Position numbers and translations under genes: made by a program. A DNA stretch of 64,000 nt from Muscardinus avellanarius (taxonomy: Eukaryota; Chordata; Mammalia; Rodentia; Gliridae): contig OY726565.1 in assembly GCA_963383645.1 (NCBI GenBank), positions 42,512,944 through 42,576,943 of the forward strand, in the 5' to 3' direction. A model generated the notes under the pieces. The model made no database searches. It saw only the letters and a program-made list of their open reading frames with translations, and had not been told where the DNA came from. Shown here piece after piece: positions 63,901-64,000 of this stretch. Each line of letters opens with the position of its first letter. Within the stretch, counting starts at the first letter, position 1.

Positions 63901-64000
63901 TTGACCCATCATACCCTCCTCTCTCTCCTCTTTTTTCTATATCCCCTTTATCATCATCTCTTCCTCCCAAATAATAGCTTTCTATTTTTGTATAAATTTA

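Overview
The window is mammalian nuclear DNA from a squirrel-family rodent, most likely a ground squirrel or marmot. The main evidence is its dominant repeat: about 35 copies or fragments of a composite SINE. The 5' half is B1-like (GGCGTGGTGGCGCACGC...TAATCCC) and the 3' half is ID/tRNA-like (GGGGGTGTAGCTC...GGGTTCCATCCC). This fusion is typical of Sciuridae. Free-standing ID, old L1, L2, MIR, MaLR LTR and hAT (MER1) copies fit the same setting. I found no host protein-coding exon, CpG-island promoter or structural RNA gene. The window looks like a gene desert or the inside of a long intron.

The only intact coding unit is a young endogenous betaretrovirus-like (class II) provirus on the minus strand, 381-6779. 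It has two 315-bp LTRs differing at only two positions, a perfect 6-bp target duplication (CATTAC), a primer-binding site, a polypurine tract, and open gag, pro (dUTPase-protease-G-patch) and pol (RT-RNase H-integrase) frames. These are linked by two in-frame canonical -1 slippery heptamers. Env is reduced to a 131-codon open frame that keeps a transmembrane tail. The primer-binding site matches tRNA-Ile, not the Lys or Phe tRNAs usual for this class. The provirus split an old L1 3' UTR lying in the opposite orientation.

From 7.1 to 28 kb the sequence is unique DNA with old MIR, L2, L1, MaLR and MER1 remnants, overlaid by younger SINEs, many with clear target-site duplications, and several microsatellites. 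At 28.1-31.3 kb one 3.2-kb nested insertion, bounded by a 16-bp duplication, contains a SINE split by L1 material: a 5' UTR with monomer-like repeats, a broken ORF1, an inverted ORF2 piece and a 3' end. From 31.3 to 54.7 kb there are more SINEs, L1, MaLR LTRs and long unique stretches.

At about 54.7-60.2 kb lies a second, ancient and heavily mutated ERV on the plus strand. It has diverged LTRs and remnants of RT (YTDD) and RNase H. It has since been hit by two SINEs, a MER1-like sequence and a retroposed 43-nt fragment of 5S rRNA with its own target-site duplication. The last 4 kb hold L2, L1, SINEs and an unassigned old repeat.

Coordinates of old repeats are approximate because they were read by eye without a repeat library.
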